Positions 33,668-44,485 of a DNA stretch of 64,000 bases are shown piece by piece. The stretch spans positions 60,582 through 124,581 of the forward strand of contig NW_026516329.1 in NCBI RefSeq assembly GCF_025602895.1, written 5' to 3'. Position numbers and translations under genes: made by a program. Under the pieces are notes generated by a model, which saw only the letters and a list, made by a program, of their open reading frames with translations, did not search any database and was not told where the DNA came from. How positions within the stretch are numbered: the stretch's first letter is position 1; each line of letters opens with the position of its first letter. Source of the stretch: Polychytrium aggregatum. Its lineage: Eukaryota; Chytridiomycota; Chytridiomycetes; Polychytriales.

Positions 33668-36139
33668 ATGTATATTCCCCCGCCCTCGTCAAACCCGACA
33701 TTCTCTGTGCGCCAAAGGAATCTGCAAAGAAATCTATCAACCGCTAGCATCATTGGCTCGATTTCGACATCGCCGCTGGCATCATCATCATTGACTTTGA
33801 CAGCGTCAACGTCGTCACAGTCTCGGCGAATGCATCATTTCATGGACATGTCGCTGATACACCGCAGAGCACCAATACCATCAATGTCATCGTCACTGCC
33901 ACTGCCATTGCCGATGCCGTCGCCGCCGACATCGCCGTTACCCTCGGCGACAGCGTTGGCATCGCCCTTTCGCGGTCCCAGCCACTCGCCGTCGGTCCAC
34001 CCACAGTTCCGCAACAAGGTCGTCTGTATTCTGACCTGCCGCCATTGCCAGACGGCAATATGCCATCGTGGAATGAAGGCCATCTTGCTAGGAGACACCC
34101 GGGTAAGTGGTGGCCGCCTTTGTGCATGTTTCTCTCGATGGTCTCCTCGATGCACATCCGACGACGAGACTCGCCGAGGCATCGCCGTCAAGCAGCGGTC
34201 AATCGTCTTTGAAAACCGGCGTGTGCGCTCCGAGGCACGACGATCACACCCGAACGCACGCACGCAGGCACGCGCGCAACATGAAACCGGTGGGGAGGAG
34301 GAGGAAAGGAGCAGAGGAAGAAAGCACGTCGCTTGGCTGAGCGCGAGCTCATACCGATACTCCGTCGATTGCCCGGGATCCGCGAGAACCGGGCTTGGCA
34401 TGACGGTCTTGATCTGCAAGCTCGGACACTTCTTGCCACGACCGGCTGCGTTCCCACACTTGGATGCCGGTCCGCCACCAGCCCAGGCTCGAGTCCTGAG
34501 CAAGTGATGGAGCCCCCACAGGCGGTCTTTGGGTTGCTGGCGCTGCACGCTGTCCAAAGGCCCACGCACATGCCGCCTGATTTCTGTCTGTGGACCTGTG
34601 CGATTTGCGTACTCACCAACGACCGCCCTTGCGCTCTCTATCCCCTACTCGCGCGCTGGCATCTGCTGGATTTGCCAAAACGTTGCACTTTCGGCTCTTG
34701 CGATAGGTCGAGCTCTACTCCACCGACACGCCACCATCGCAAGTTCAGTTGGTCGATAAGGACTATGTGACCCGAAACTGTCGCTGCAAAATAAGGGATG
34801 TCGCTTGTCTGACCTGGTGAGTCCAAAGGATGCGCTTGATCCGCCATGGCATGGCGGCGTCGGTGTGGCGACGGTTGTGGCGAGCATGTTGGTCAGGCGG
34901 CTGGTGGGGGCTGACAGCAGCCCGGCCTGGTGGCTGATGAAAGAGTGGTCGCCGGAGGGGAGTGGCCCTCTGCACCGACACCCATGCCTTCCTGCTGGAC
35001 TCGGGCCGTGCGTGCACTCGTCCACCGTGGTGATCTGCCCCATCTCCGTCGGACGAGGCTGTCACTTGATCGAGGCTGATCGTGGAGATCACCACGGCGG
35101 TGGAGAGAGTGCCAGCAGACGATAAGGGTGATCGGCGTGGGTCAGCAATGCCGCAGGCCCGGTCGGATTCGTGTCGCTGGTTGGTTGCGTTGTTTGGCAA
35201 ATCCGTCGAGATCGAGACGGGTTGGCTGCCGATGCTGGTCGGGTCTGGTGTTGGTCAGTTCCCAGAGCGGCATCTGCGTCCCGGCTCACATCTCTCTGGC
35301 ACACCACTGCTGTTTGCTTGACCGTGCAGCGGAAACATTGTCGGATATCATGGTAAGTTTGCTGCAACGGAGCAGCATACTGGGGACCAACGAGGTGCCC
35401 TCCGATGTTGCTCAGCTCGGCTGGCATCGGGTGTCGGGCTCGGGTGTCGGGCATCAGGTGCCGCCCTGAAAACCCTGGCAGCCCGGACCACTCCGAACCA
35501 GCGGCCGATGCGACGGCCCTGTGCCAGGATCCGCTTTCGGGACGGGCTCGGAGAAGGTCAGCCGCGACGCTGGTCTGGTGGCGGCAAGACGCTGATCCAT
35601 CTGCTCTGGTGCTTGCTTGCTTCATGGTGGATCGCGGCGGCCAACTTCCAACCGGCTCGTCCGCTCTGCAGTCACGCAACCATGTGACACTTGTCTGGAA
35701 GCCTGCAACAACGGTAAGGGCAATGTCGACGACATCCGACGCCAATGGCCATTCACCGCCGTGCGGCCTCTGCTCTGTCGGGGTGATCACCATCCGCTTG
35801 CCGCCGTGACTGCCGCTGCCGGTGGCGGACGTGTCACTGCCCCGACACGGACAGTCCCGCTGATGCCCGCTGCCATGCCCGCTGCCATGCCCATACGGAG
35901 CCACCAACCGAGCCTCTATCGTTCGTAACGCCGCCCTCTCTGCTCTGCCTGTGTTTTTCCGCCACCCAGGCCACTTCTGGATGTTCCTCTCGCAGGAAAT
36001 CTCCTGCAGCGAACGCCTGGGCAAGAACAGCCAGATCTTGCTATGGGGCCAGCTGCCCCCGAAAGAAAAGGACGCTGCCGAGAATCACAACGACTTGTAT
36101 CGATGGCTGGTGTCGAGGCCGGCTGAGCCTTCGCGCTGA
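33668..36139 (+). CDS. FAM72-family zinc-ribbon protein
   Basis: Five exons (33668-34102, 34707-34816, 35330-35352, 35672-35713, 35970-36139) join in phase to 259 residues. Family motifs appear in order: VCILTCRHCQTAICHRGMKA, ILLGDTR then [47 protein letters not shown] and ILLWGQLP. The repeated C-x-x-C pairs form the expected zinc site of this Yippee-related fold. Human FAM72A antagonises the uracil glycosylase UNG2; whether a fungal copy does so is unknown. The N-terminal ~110 residues (Ser/Pro/Leu-rich) exceed the ~150-residue animal protein and could be partly mispredicted if a later start is used. Introns 1 and 2 are long for this window (604 and 513 bp). The 23-bp third exon was found through the conserved CGNIVGYH. 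Confidence 0.88.
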
Positions 36140-36358
36140 TGGGTCTGATAACCCGGCAGCGACTCGAGACCGCCCTCGACACCGCCGTTGTCACTGCCGT
36201 TCCCTGCAGTGAATCCCTTTCGTCATCCACAGCATCAGCGAGTCGACCCGTTAACCCATAGAGCACACCAATAGAGCCGATAGACCATACCACAGCCAGC
36301 GCCGGAACCAGAACGGAGTGTGCCAGAGTGGGCAAAATTGAGGCGAGCAAAAAGCATT

Positions 36359-36431
36359 CGAGCGAGACAGGGTTCGAACCTGCGACCTTCTGATCCGAAG
36401 TCAGACGATCTATCCACTGATCTACACGCCC
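36359..36431 (-). tRNA. tRNA-Arg (anticodon TCG), second copy
   Basis: The same 73-nt sequence as the gene at 2680-2752, including the T-T mismatch in the acceptor stem. The conserved mismatch in both copies suggests a functional gene family rather than decay. Confidence 0.9.
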
Positions 36432-36942
36432 TTGTTGAGTCGCTCCACATTTGCATATATAATCCTACAACACACCTCGGATCGATTTTTGGCATTTGCA
36501 CCCGCAAGACGAGTCGACACCCACACCGCAGCCCCGGCGTCGCCCGGTCGCAATCCAGCGGCACACCAGCTGCCCCGCCGATGTTCCAGCCCCACGCCAT
36601 GACTCTGGGCCGCCGGTCTTCTGGTGTGTTCCAGCATCTTCCAGCCACACCCAGAGACACGTGTCAGGCGAGCCGCTGGCACGCCCAGTCACATCCCGAA
36701 TCGCCGAGAAGCACCCCCCCCCGGCGATGACAGCATATAGGAGGCGGGCGACTCCCCTCCAACGCCCCTGGCATCGAGACGAATCTCTGCTCTCTGCGTT
36801 TTCTGCATCCCGCATCCGCGCTCGCTTTGGTCGCCCGTGTGGCCCACTCGTGTACATATACGACCGTCATCCGCAGCATCGTTCCTTTCGTTTTGGTTTT
36901 CCATCACACCCAACCAACTGTCCCAAACACACATACACCGCC
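36432..36942. other. Spacer and Hsp40 promoter
   Basis: No exon supported. An ACATATACGA motif near 36854-36863, about 85 bp before the Hsp40 start, is a weak TATA-like candidate. Confidence 0.35.
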
Positions 36943-38678
36943 ATGCCTGGAAAGGATTACTACGACATCCTCGGTAGGTTTGCCAAGCCGCGATCCTCTT
37001 CCTGTCATGCTCTTCGAGTCAGACGTGGAACTCACTCACTCTGCAATCGATCATCGCTCTGGTCCCACAGGTGTTTCCAAGAGCGCCGATGACGACGAAA
37101 TCAAAAAGGCATACCGAAAACAAGCCCTGAAGTGGCACCCCGATCGCAACCCCGACAAGAAGGAGCAGGCCGAAAAAAAGTTCAAGGAGCTGGCCGGTAA
37201 GCCGCCCACCGGCTGCAAATATCGCCGTCTCTAGAGAACGAGTTGATGGCTCGTGTGGAATGGAGACCTGGATCTGCGAGGGGAGGAGGGGGAGCGGAGG
37301 AGGCTGGTCCTGCAGGGCAAACGCTGGGGCATTGCTACCGGGCTCTTCGCTGGAGCGGCCTCGTTCTCGTGCGGTTGGTGCTGTGCGTGAGTCGGCTTCA
37401 AACACGGCATATCTGACCCAGTCTTTTGTCATCTCTCGACCATGCACCCGCAACAACGTGAAACGACGATTCGTTCGATCCGCGACACTCCATCCACCAC
37501 ATCCATAACGGCCCGCTGCTTGCAGAGGCCTACGAGGTACTCTCGGACAAGAACAAGCGGACCATCTATGACCAGTTTGGCGAAGCCGGCCTGAAGGGTA
37601 GTGCCGGTGGTCCTAGTGGTCCGGGTGGTCCTGGCGGCGCCGGAGGATTCCCGGGCGGCTTCCCAGGCGGCAGCTTCAACTTTGGCAACGGCGGCGGCGG
37701 CCACACCTTCACCTTCACCAACTTTGGAGGCGCCGGCGGTCCCGGTGGCTTCACTCCGAGTTCAGCCGATGACATTTTTGCCCAATTCTTTGGCGGCCGC
37801 AACCCGTTTGCGTCCGCCGGCTTTGGTGGCGACGACTTTGACTTTGACGAAGATACCCACCGAGCATCTGGATTCAGCCGAGGGTTCGGCGGCCGTAGCT
37901 CGCATGCGTAAGTGCCACAGGGCTGGTGTGCTGGTGTGCTGGTGTGCTGGTGTGCTGGTGTCGAGTTGGATAGAGTCTTGCAAGCGCAGGGAAGACTCAT
38001 CTGTACTGGAGAAGTTTTACGCAGCTCCGATGTGGGCTGGCCGATTTGTAGCAACCAGACAGCAAGTCCACTGACGCTGCTTGTCGCTCCCTCGCTGGTT
38101 TGGGCATCTTCCCAATGTCCCGATCCTTCAGCTCGCAGCCTCAGTCGGTCAAGCGGTCACTGGCCGTCACCCTCGAAGACCTATACACTGGCGCAACCAA
38201 GAAGCTCAAGGTCACGCGAAAGGTCCTGTCATCGTCGAACCGGGATCCTGAGAAGATTCTGCAGATTGACGTCAGGCCTGGCTGGAAGGCCGGCACCAAG
38301 ATCAAGTTCCCGGGCGAGGGCGACGAACTGCCCGATGGCACCCTGCAGGACATTGAGTTCGTCATTGAAGAAAAGCCCCACGACCGATTCAAGCGGGAGG
38401 GCGACAACCTCAAGATCGACATCGACGTCACCCTGACCGAGGCCCTGACTGGATTCAAAAAGTCCATCCGGACCCTCGATGGCCGCAGCCTTGAGGTTGC
38501 CGGTGCCGAGGGCACCCGGGTGATCAAGCCTGGCGAGCGCCAGATCATCCGAGGCGAGGGCATGCCCATCAGCAAGCTGCCGGGCAAGAAGGGCGACCTC
38601 ATCATCGTCTTCAACGTCGTGTTCCCGTCGTCTCTGAGCGATTCGCAAAAGGCGGCTCTCAGGAAAACCCTCGGATGA
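36943..38678 (+). CDS. DNAJB1/Sis1-type Hsp40 co-chaperone
   Basis: Type II J-domain protein that delivers clients to cytosolic Hsp70 and stimulates its ATPase. Four exons (36943-36973, 37071-37196, 37526-37907, 38132-38678) give 361 residues. The J domain (1-70) has DYYDILGVSKSA and the essential HPD in [12 protein letters not shown] Gly/Phe-rich linker (roughly 75-170, e.g. [15 protein letters not shown]) follows. Two beta-sandwich substrate-binding domains run from [13 protein letters not shown] to [24 protein letters not shown] and onward, with the typical [11 protein letters not shown] near the end. The zinc-finger region of type I proteins is absent. Acceptor choice for exon 4 was fixed by phase and by [13 protein letters not shown]. 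Introns lie at the usual early J-domain positions. Confidence 0.95.
37923..37962. repeat. 8-bp tandem repeat in Hsp40 intron 3
   Basis: Five copies of CTGGTGTG, the last with one change, just after the donor of intron 3. Confidence 0.9.
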
Positions 38679-39757
38679 TTGATCTGGCTGAGGAAGTGCG
38701 CGCCGATTCCCCATGTGTTCCTCTTCTCCATCTAAAATCTGCCCCCCCCCCGCTCCCTTGCGCACCGATATCTTGCAGCGGTGCATGAGCCACCAATGAT
38801 ACTTCACACATTTGCATTATAATTCATTCCCAGCGCGGGCGGCGACTTTCCCGTCGGTGAGTGTGAATGGCACCAATGCGCCCAGCGGAAGAGAGTGTTT
38901 CATCGCTGCCAAAGACAAACGCATGCTGCCTCCGAGGCTCGTGCCGTGAAGGACATGCCTCCGGGCCGATGTGCCGCCGATAGATGCCTCTTGGCCATGT
39001 AAAATGGGGGCCGTGGTGGTGCTCGCCATCACGCGGCTCCTGTGGCAAGACGGCAGTTGGCAAGACGGCTGACCGATCGGTCGAGAATATAGAAATGTAG
39101 CAAGAGTCAGGAATCGACGAAGATAACAATAAAACCACACGCCATTGTATTTAGAGCGATTTGCGACGTTGGCCTTTGCCTTGTGATGGGCGCGTGTTGG
39201 GACTGGTCTACTGAGGCAAGCAATCGAGCAACAGGATCCGGGGAGGAAGATGGATAGCCAGGCGAATCTGTCCACAAACAGCAAACCCATGCTTCATTTC
39301 AGCAATTGGACCCGGGTCTATGAGCACAATCGAGAAACCAAGCAGTACATGGCGAGGCAAAGACCGATCCAGTCGTAGTGGGGGGTGGCGATGGTGCGGA
39401 TTAGGACTGAGCAGACAGACCAAGTACAAGGAGAGACATCCTGCAGAAGCAGGATCAAACAGAGGGGAAGGGGAAGCGGGTGTCGACAAAAGACGGATGA
39501 GCAGGACGAGAAATAAGTACAGCAAACGCATAGCGGGTGGGGATGAAGGAGTAGGAGGGGGGGGAGACCAGGCAGCGGTACGATGCGATCGATCGCCACG
39601 GCGGCGTCTGAGTCGGGCGGGCGCCATGTCTCAGGATCGCAAGCTTAGCGAACGGTCGGCGGCCGCGGAGGCACCCCCAGTCCACACAGGTCGGTCGGCA
39701 AGATTGGCGTCAGGGATGGCGACAGACCCAGAGACTGGAAAGCGCGCCCGCATACTT
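38679..39757. other. Convergent intergenic region
   Basis: Lies between the 3' ends of the Hsp40 (+) and SH3-protein (-) genes. A C8/C9 tract is near 38742. No exon is supported. Confidence 0.4.
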
Positions 39758-41622
39758 TTACGACAGGAAGTTGAGCGGGGCCATGCCTTCGCCACGGGCA
39801 GTCTTGATGACACCCCAACCGTCGTCGTAGGCGGTCAGCACCGTCACCTCCTCGCCCAGGATCAGCTCGATCTCATCGGGTTGCTCAGCGGGGCGAGCAC
39901 ACAGGACTTTCTTGGTGTTGGTGGCGGCAACAGGAGGCTCGTCCAGGAAGTTCAGGGGCACTGCACCGCGAAGTCCAGCCGAGTTGACAGCAAGACCCCA
40001 ACCATCAGGGAAGGATTCGAGCACCGTGATGGTCTCGCCGGCCACGATCGAAAGCTCGTCAGGGTTGTCGGCCGCCTTGTTGGCCTTGACGATGCGGGGC
40101 TTGCCGGAGGCCGCCAGAGATGAGTTGCGCTTGCTCTCGGTAACAGTGGCAGTGACTGCGACAGGGACAGCCGAGGCGTAGACGGGGAAGCCTCCAGCAA
40201 CCGGGGCGTCGCTTGTGTTGACCTTGGCCGGGGGAGGAGGGGGGACATCGCTTGCACCAAAGCTGGAGCTGAATCCAGAGTTGTAGCCCAAGTCGTACTG
40301 AGGCTGGGTCGAGTAGCTGACAGTGGCCGGGGGAGGGATGTAGCCAGCCGGAGGGGCGCTCGAATAGCCAGACTGCGGGCCGGGCAGCTGGGAGCCGTAC
40401 TTGGTCTGGCCCATGGGATAGGACTCGGGCTTCTCGTCAAGAGGCTTCCAGGCGTTGCTGGCGGGCGGGGGCAGCTCAAAGTTGCGTAGGCCGGGTGACT
40501 TGGGCTGGCTGTACTTCTTCTTGGTGTAGAAATAGCTACCGATGGCAATGATGATCGCAAGGAGGACGATGCCGCCGGCGACACCTCCCAGAATCACGCC
40601 GGTGCTGGGACCCTGCGAGTCACTGGGGGCGTTGGTGGGAGTGGCGGTTGAGGAGGTTTGGGAGGTGGTCGAAGCCGATGGGCTGCCGTTGGACTTTGTC
40701 GAGACGACGGTGGGGGCGGATGTGGTTGAGGTGGTCGAAGAGCTGGCGGCGGTGGTGGCCGAAGTAGCCGACAAGGACGAGCTGGACGAGGACGACGGCG
40801 CCAGGGACGAGGTCGAGGCAACGGCGCTGGTGGAGCTGGTGCCCGGAGTAGTCAAAATAGGATCAAAGATGGTGGGACAGTTCAGAGGGTTGGTGCAAAG
40901 AGCGATGAAGGCCAGGCTGCTCAGGGTGGTTGGCAGACCAAAGGTGACGCCCTGGGTCGATGCCCCGAGGAGAGGAGCCTTGACGGAAGCCACCGCAGTC
41001 TGGAATTGCAGCGAGGGACGGTCAGCGGAAGGCGGGTTTCTTGGAGAAGCAGCGGTGAGGTCAGGTCAGGTCGGCAAAGGCCTGACCAAAATGGATATTG
41101 CGAGATGTAAATAGGACCGTGGCTTACCATGATGCCACCGTCGACAACGTTCACGGTCACGGATTCGCCAGGGGAAAAGGCGCCCAGAAGGTTCGCGTTG
41201 AAGCTGATGGAGATGCTGCATTGTCCACCGATGATACATGGGCCCTAGTGTTGGGGAGGCGGTTGTGCAATTAGGAGCGGTGGCGAATCGGGTGGTTGGG
41301 TTGCCATGAGGGAGGTTGTCCATGAGGGGGGGGGTTGTCCATGAACACGGACTGACAGCTGCGATTGCCGACTGCCGTTCCACATCGGCGACGGACTAGA
41401 AAACGGCAGCCACAGAAAAGACGCAAAAGAGCGAGAGGATCGAGACAGGGAGCCAAACAGCAGACCAGGAGTGTGGCAGCCAGCGCGAAAACGAGCTGTC
41501 GGCCAAAGGCGGCGTACCGTTTGGGAAACTGTGGCATCAGATGCGCTGGCACAGGCGGCCCAGAGGCCGAGGAGGAGGAGGAGGGTCTTGGAGACCCCCG
41601 TTCTGCTGGAATGCAAAGACAT
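39758..41622 (-). CDS. Single-pass surface protein with two cytoplasmic SH3 domains
   Basis: Three exons (41518-41622, 41128-41244, 39758-40999) give 487 residues. A signal peptide (LLLLLGLWAACASA) starts the protein. An ectodomain of ~150 residues holds a short Cys-bearing region and a long Ser/Thr mucin-like stalk. One membrane helix follows (GVAGGIVLLAIIIAIGSYFY) with a basic KKK stop-transfer. The cytoplasmic part is Pro/Tyr-rich and ends in two tandem SH3 domains, each closing with PLNFL. The first carries ELSIVAGETITVLESFPDGWG; the second carries IELILGEEVTVLTAYDDGWG. The plan resembles fungal wall-sensor or polarity proteins of the Sho1/Fus1 kind, though those differ in membrane topology, so I claim a signalling or adaptor role only by inference. 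The chromovirus sits 1.4 kb upstream of its start. Confidence 0.87.
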
Positions 41623-42543
41623 TGCGACGGCGATCGGGGCCGAGAGAGCGAGACGGATCCAGAGGGAGATTGCAGTCGAAGGACGATGGAGGAAGGACGA
41701 TGGAGGAAGGACACCCGAGGGCCGCGGCAAGTCTGCCGGCAAGAAAAGGAGCGCTCGCCAGGAGAGCGGGGCGGGCGCCGGCCAATCAGGCGCGTGCGTC
41801 GCGGCGGAGGCAGCTGTGGCGCCACACACAGACAGTGCGCTTGTCCAACAGGCGCCACGGGTCTTGCCTCTTGACACGCGCCTGGACGCGCACAGCCAAG
41901 GGCGCCCCCGATCGCCACCCGCCGTGCGACCGCCCCCCCGGCTGTGGCTGTGCGGCTCTGGGTGTGTGCGCAGCCGGCGTCTGTTGTCTGTGCTCGATTG
42001 CGTTGTTGCTGTGTCGCGGTGTGACCGAGTCTGCTGTTGTGGTCGCGCTGGCTCTGTTTTGCGTCTTTTGTTGGCATCCAGTCGATAGACAGACCGTGCC
42101 CGCAGAGGGATGCATGTCTGATTGATCGGTGCAGATGCAATTGGTCGCTGCGCGGTGCCGGTTGCCGCACGCCCAGATGCCATCGCCGAGGATGCTGTTC
42201 TGTTGCGCTCGCAGTCTCTGCAACAGAAGCCCAGCTGTCCACGGTCCATGAAGCCACTGTCGCCACACAATGTCGCACAGACGCGCGGTGCCCTGCCACA
42301 GACGCGTCGCCCACCCCAGCCCCACGGCAGCCTTGTCGCCAGTGTCCATGTTTGCTCTTGGGGGGGGGACCATGAGTCCCTCTGTTGGTGGGTGGTGCTC
42401 CTTCCTGCTTGGCATTCCTTGGCCTCATTTCGCCCAAACCAACCTTGCTTGTCCCTGTCCATACAGGCCCGACTCCTGCGCGGCAGGCCCATGCGACAAC
42501 ACCACGGTCACGCCGAAAGGGGTGTGGGGCCAGGGCTTTGCTG

Positions 42544-42611
42544 GCGAGTCCCGAGACAATCCCGAGACAATCCCAAGACAATCCCAAGACAATCCCAAGA
42601 CAATCCCAAGG
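42544..42611. repeat. 11-bp minisatellite (ACAATCCCAAG)
   Basis: About six tandem copies of ACAATCCCAAG, the first two with G for A, in the spacer upstream of the chromovirus. Confidence 0.9.
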
Positions 42612-42992
42612 CGGTCACGATGCGTGGCTGTCCAACATGGTTCATCTGGAGAGCCCGGCTGGGTTGCCGGGCACAGAGCGTCCCGGCTCATCCAAAGACC
42701 GGACCTGGAAACCCACCCACATGCGCCTATCGCGTGGGCGCTGGGTGCCTCGCAGCCCTGCTCTTGGGGCCGCTGTCTGGGCGCCTCAGCCAGCCGTCGC
42801 CTTCGCGTTTGTGCCGTGTGCGTGATCCAAGAATGACAGATGTGCTGCACCCTGTGCTCTCGGTGCGGAAATGAACCTGGAGCGCCGCTCGCCTTGGGGG
42901 GGGGATGGGTCACGATCTCTCTGCAGGACTCACATGCCGTTGGTGTCCTGTCGCTGCGAGCACGCTTCGGAGAATTCGGATTGGGGAGCTCA

Positions 42993-42997
42993 GATCT
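42993..42997. repeat. Target site duplication, left copy (GATCT)
   Basis: GATCT directly precedes the 5' LTR and is repeated directly after the 3' LTR at 48914-48918, as expected for a Ty3-type integrase. Confidence 0.93.
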
Positions 42998-43382
42998 TGT
43001 GATGATCATGCACGTTGGGAACACGTGTGGACTGCTGCGCGTGATGCACCGTGAGTCATGTTTGTTTGTCTTGGCGTGTATTCCCTGATTGGCTGGCGCC
43101 GATGACTCTGACTTCGCCTCCGACTGCGCTGTGCTTCGCCCCTCTCGCTGGATGCTCCGCCTCCCTCGCACCCCCTTCTCGTCCATCGTTTGTCGCTCCA
43201 CCCTTCTCGCCCACTTTCGCCCTTCGGTTTCCCTCTTGGCTATAAAGCCCCTCCTTTCTCGCACCCATTTTGTATCTGCAGTTCGAACAACACTTGTTGT
43301 TATCTGATAAGTCGTAATATAGCTTATCGTTGTTCGCCAAGCACCTGGTCGTCCAGTGTCGTTGCTTGTCGTGGTCCTCACA
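42998..43382 (+). repeat. 5' LTR
   Basis: 385 bp, TG...CA. It carries a CTATAAAG box at about 43241-43248 and, 32 bp further, AGTTCGAACAA (43280-43290), the probable transcript 5' end. No difference from the 3' LTR was seen. Confidence 0.95.
43241..43248 (+). promoter_or_regulatory. TATA box of the retroelement LTR
   Basis: CTATAAAG within GGCTATAAAGCCCC, 32 bp before AGTTCGAACAA, which is the spacing expected between a TATA box and an initiation site. Confidence 0.7.
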
Positions 43383-43384
43383 TA

Positions 43385-43395
43385 TTGTTCGAACT
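43385..43395 (+). promoter_or_regulatory. Primer-binding site, self-priming type
   Basis: TTGTTCGAACT, two bases after the 5' LTR, is the exact reverse complement of AGTTCGAACAA at 43280-43290 inside the LTR. There is no TGG-type tRNA complement here. Tf1/sushi elements prime reverse transcription with the folded-back first 11 nt of their own transcript, and the match length here is also 11. Confidence 0.75.
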
Positions 43396-43501
43396 CCCTC
43401 TCTCTGTCTGACCACCTGCTTGGCTGAGGCTTCGTTGCTGCCCTCATCCTTCTATTCTCTGTTGTCTTCTCTGCACTCTCCCCCCCGCCCCCATATCCCA
43501 C

Positions 43502-44485
43502 ATGGACCAACTCCAGGCCCAAATCGTTGCCCTCCAGGAGGAACTGGTCCTCCTCCGGACCACACACTCTTCCGCCGCCCCGCAGCTCCCGCACATGCCG
43601 ACCCCGGACAAGTTCGACGGCACCAGGTCAAAGTTCCGCCCCTTCGTCAACCAGTGCCGCCTGCTCATGATGCTCCAGGCATCCAGGTTCCCGTCCGAGC
43701 AAGTCAAGGTGGGTTACGTCTTGAGTTTGCTCACTGGTCCGGCCCTCCAGTGGGCGACTCCCTTGATCGAATCGAACGATCAAATCCTGCACTCGTTCGA
43801 CTCGTTCATGGAACGCTTTCGCCAAGCGTTTGACGATCCCGACCGCACCCATACTGCCGAGCTGCTCCTTTCCTCCATGGCACAGGGCAACCGCTCGTGC
43901 ATGGATTATGCCTCAGAGTTCCTCCGCGTTGCCGCCGACCTTCCATGGAACGACGAAGCCAAGATATCCGCCTTCCGCCGTGGCCTGTCGAGGGAGATCA
44001 AGCAGCGCCTCTCCTTCATCAACCCTCTCCCTCTCCGCTTGGTCCCGTTCGTCGAGCGTTGCCTCAAGATCGATGCACGCATCATCGAGCTCAACAACGA
44101 GCTCCGAAACACTGGCCCTGTTTCCTTCGGCACCCAGGCCTTCAACTCCCGACCTCCGTCCTTCCAGCCGCCCGCCCAGGAGCCTCCGGTTCTCTACTCC
44201 GAGCCGATGCAGATCGACGCCGCCGTCGTCAGCCGCCTGACCCCCGAGGAGAAGAACCGCCGTTTCCAGGAGCGCCTCTGCTTCCGCTGTGGCAAGCCCG
44301 GCCACGTCGCCAAGTCCTGCCCCCTCAAGTCCGGCTCCCGTGCTCCCGCCTCTGGTTCCCGCTTCCCTGGCTCCCGTCCTCAGGCTCCCGGCTCCCGTCC
44401 CCGTTCGAAGGTTGTCCGAACCATCGTCTACGATGATGGTGAGGAGGAACACTTCGAGTCGGGAAACGACCAGGCCCAGATCTAA
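43502..44485 (+). CDS. gag: Chromovirus Gag
   Basis: 327-residue capsid/nucleocapsid polyprotein. The N-terminal coiled-coil-like MDQLQAQIVALQEEL leads into a Ty3-type capsid core (KFDGTRSKFRPFVNQC, then LTGPALQWATPL and FRQAFDD). A single CCHC zinc knuckle (CFRCGKPGHVAKSC) precedes an Arg/Ser/Pro-rich nucleic-acid-binding tail. The stop codon lies inside the frameshift hairpin described separately. The frame is intact. Confidence 0.95.
   Translation: MDQLQAQIVALQEELVLLRTTHSSAAPQLPHMPTPDKFDGTRSKFRPFVNQCRLLMMLQASRFPSEQVKVGYVLSLLTGPALQWATPLIESNDQILHSFDSFMERFRQAFDDPDRTHTAELLLSSMAQGNRSCMDYASEFLRVAADLPWNDEAKISAFRRGLSREIKQRLSFINPLPLRLVPFVERCLKIDARIIELNNELRNTGPVSFGTQAFNSRPPSFQPPAQEPPVLYSEPMQIDAAVVSRLTPEEKNRRFQERLCFRCGKPGHVAKSCPLKSGSRAPASGSRFPGSRPQAPGSRPRSKVVRTIVYDDGEEEHFESGNDQAQI

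Larger units (their letters stand above)
41623..42997. other. GC-rich upstream region of SH3 gene, with minisatellite
   Basis: About 1.4 kb with no supported gene, ending at the retroelement insertion point. It includes the 11-bp repeat at 42544-42611 and G9/G8 runs near 42361 and 42897. Plus and minus frames of 200 to 430 codons are composition artefacts. Confidence 0.45.

Noticed and set aside
41271-42587. Minus-strand frames of 415 and 438 codons upstream of the SH3 gene
   Set aside because: They overlap the real signal-peptide exon (41518-41622) in another frame and run through a minisatellite. No protein family features.
27198-43000. CRISPR-like array among the tandem repeats
   Set aside because: Repeats are contiguous or nearly so, of 8 to 30 bp with no regular unique spacers, and the genome is eukaryotic.
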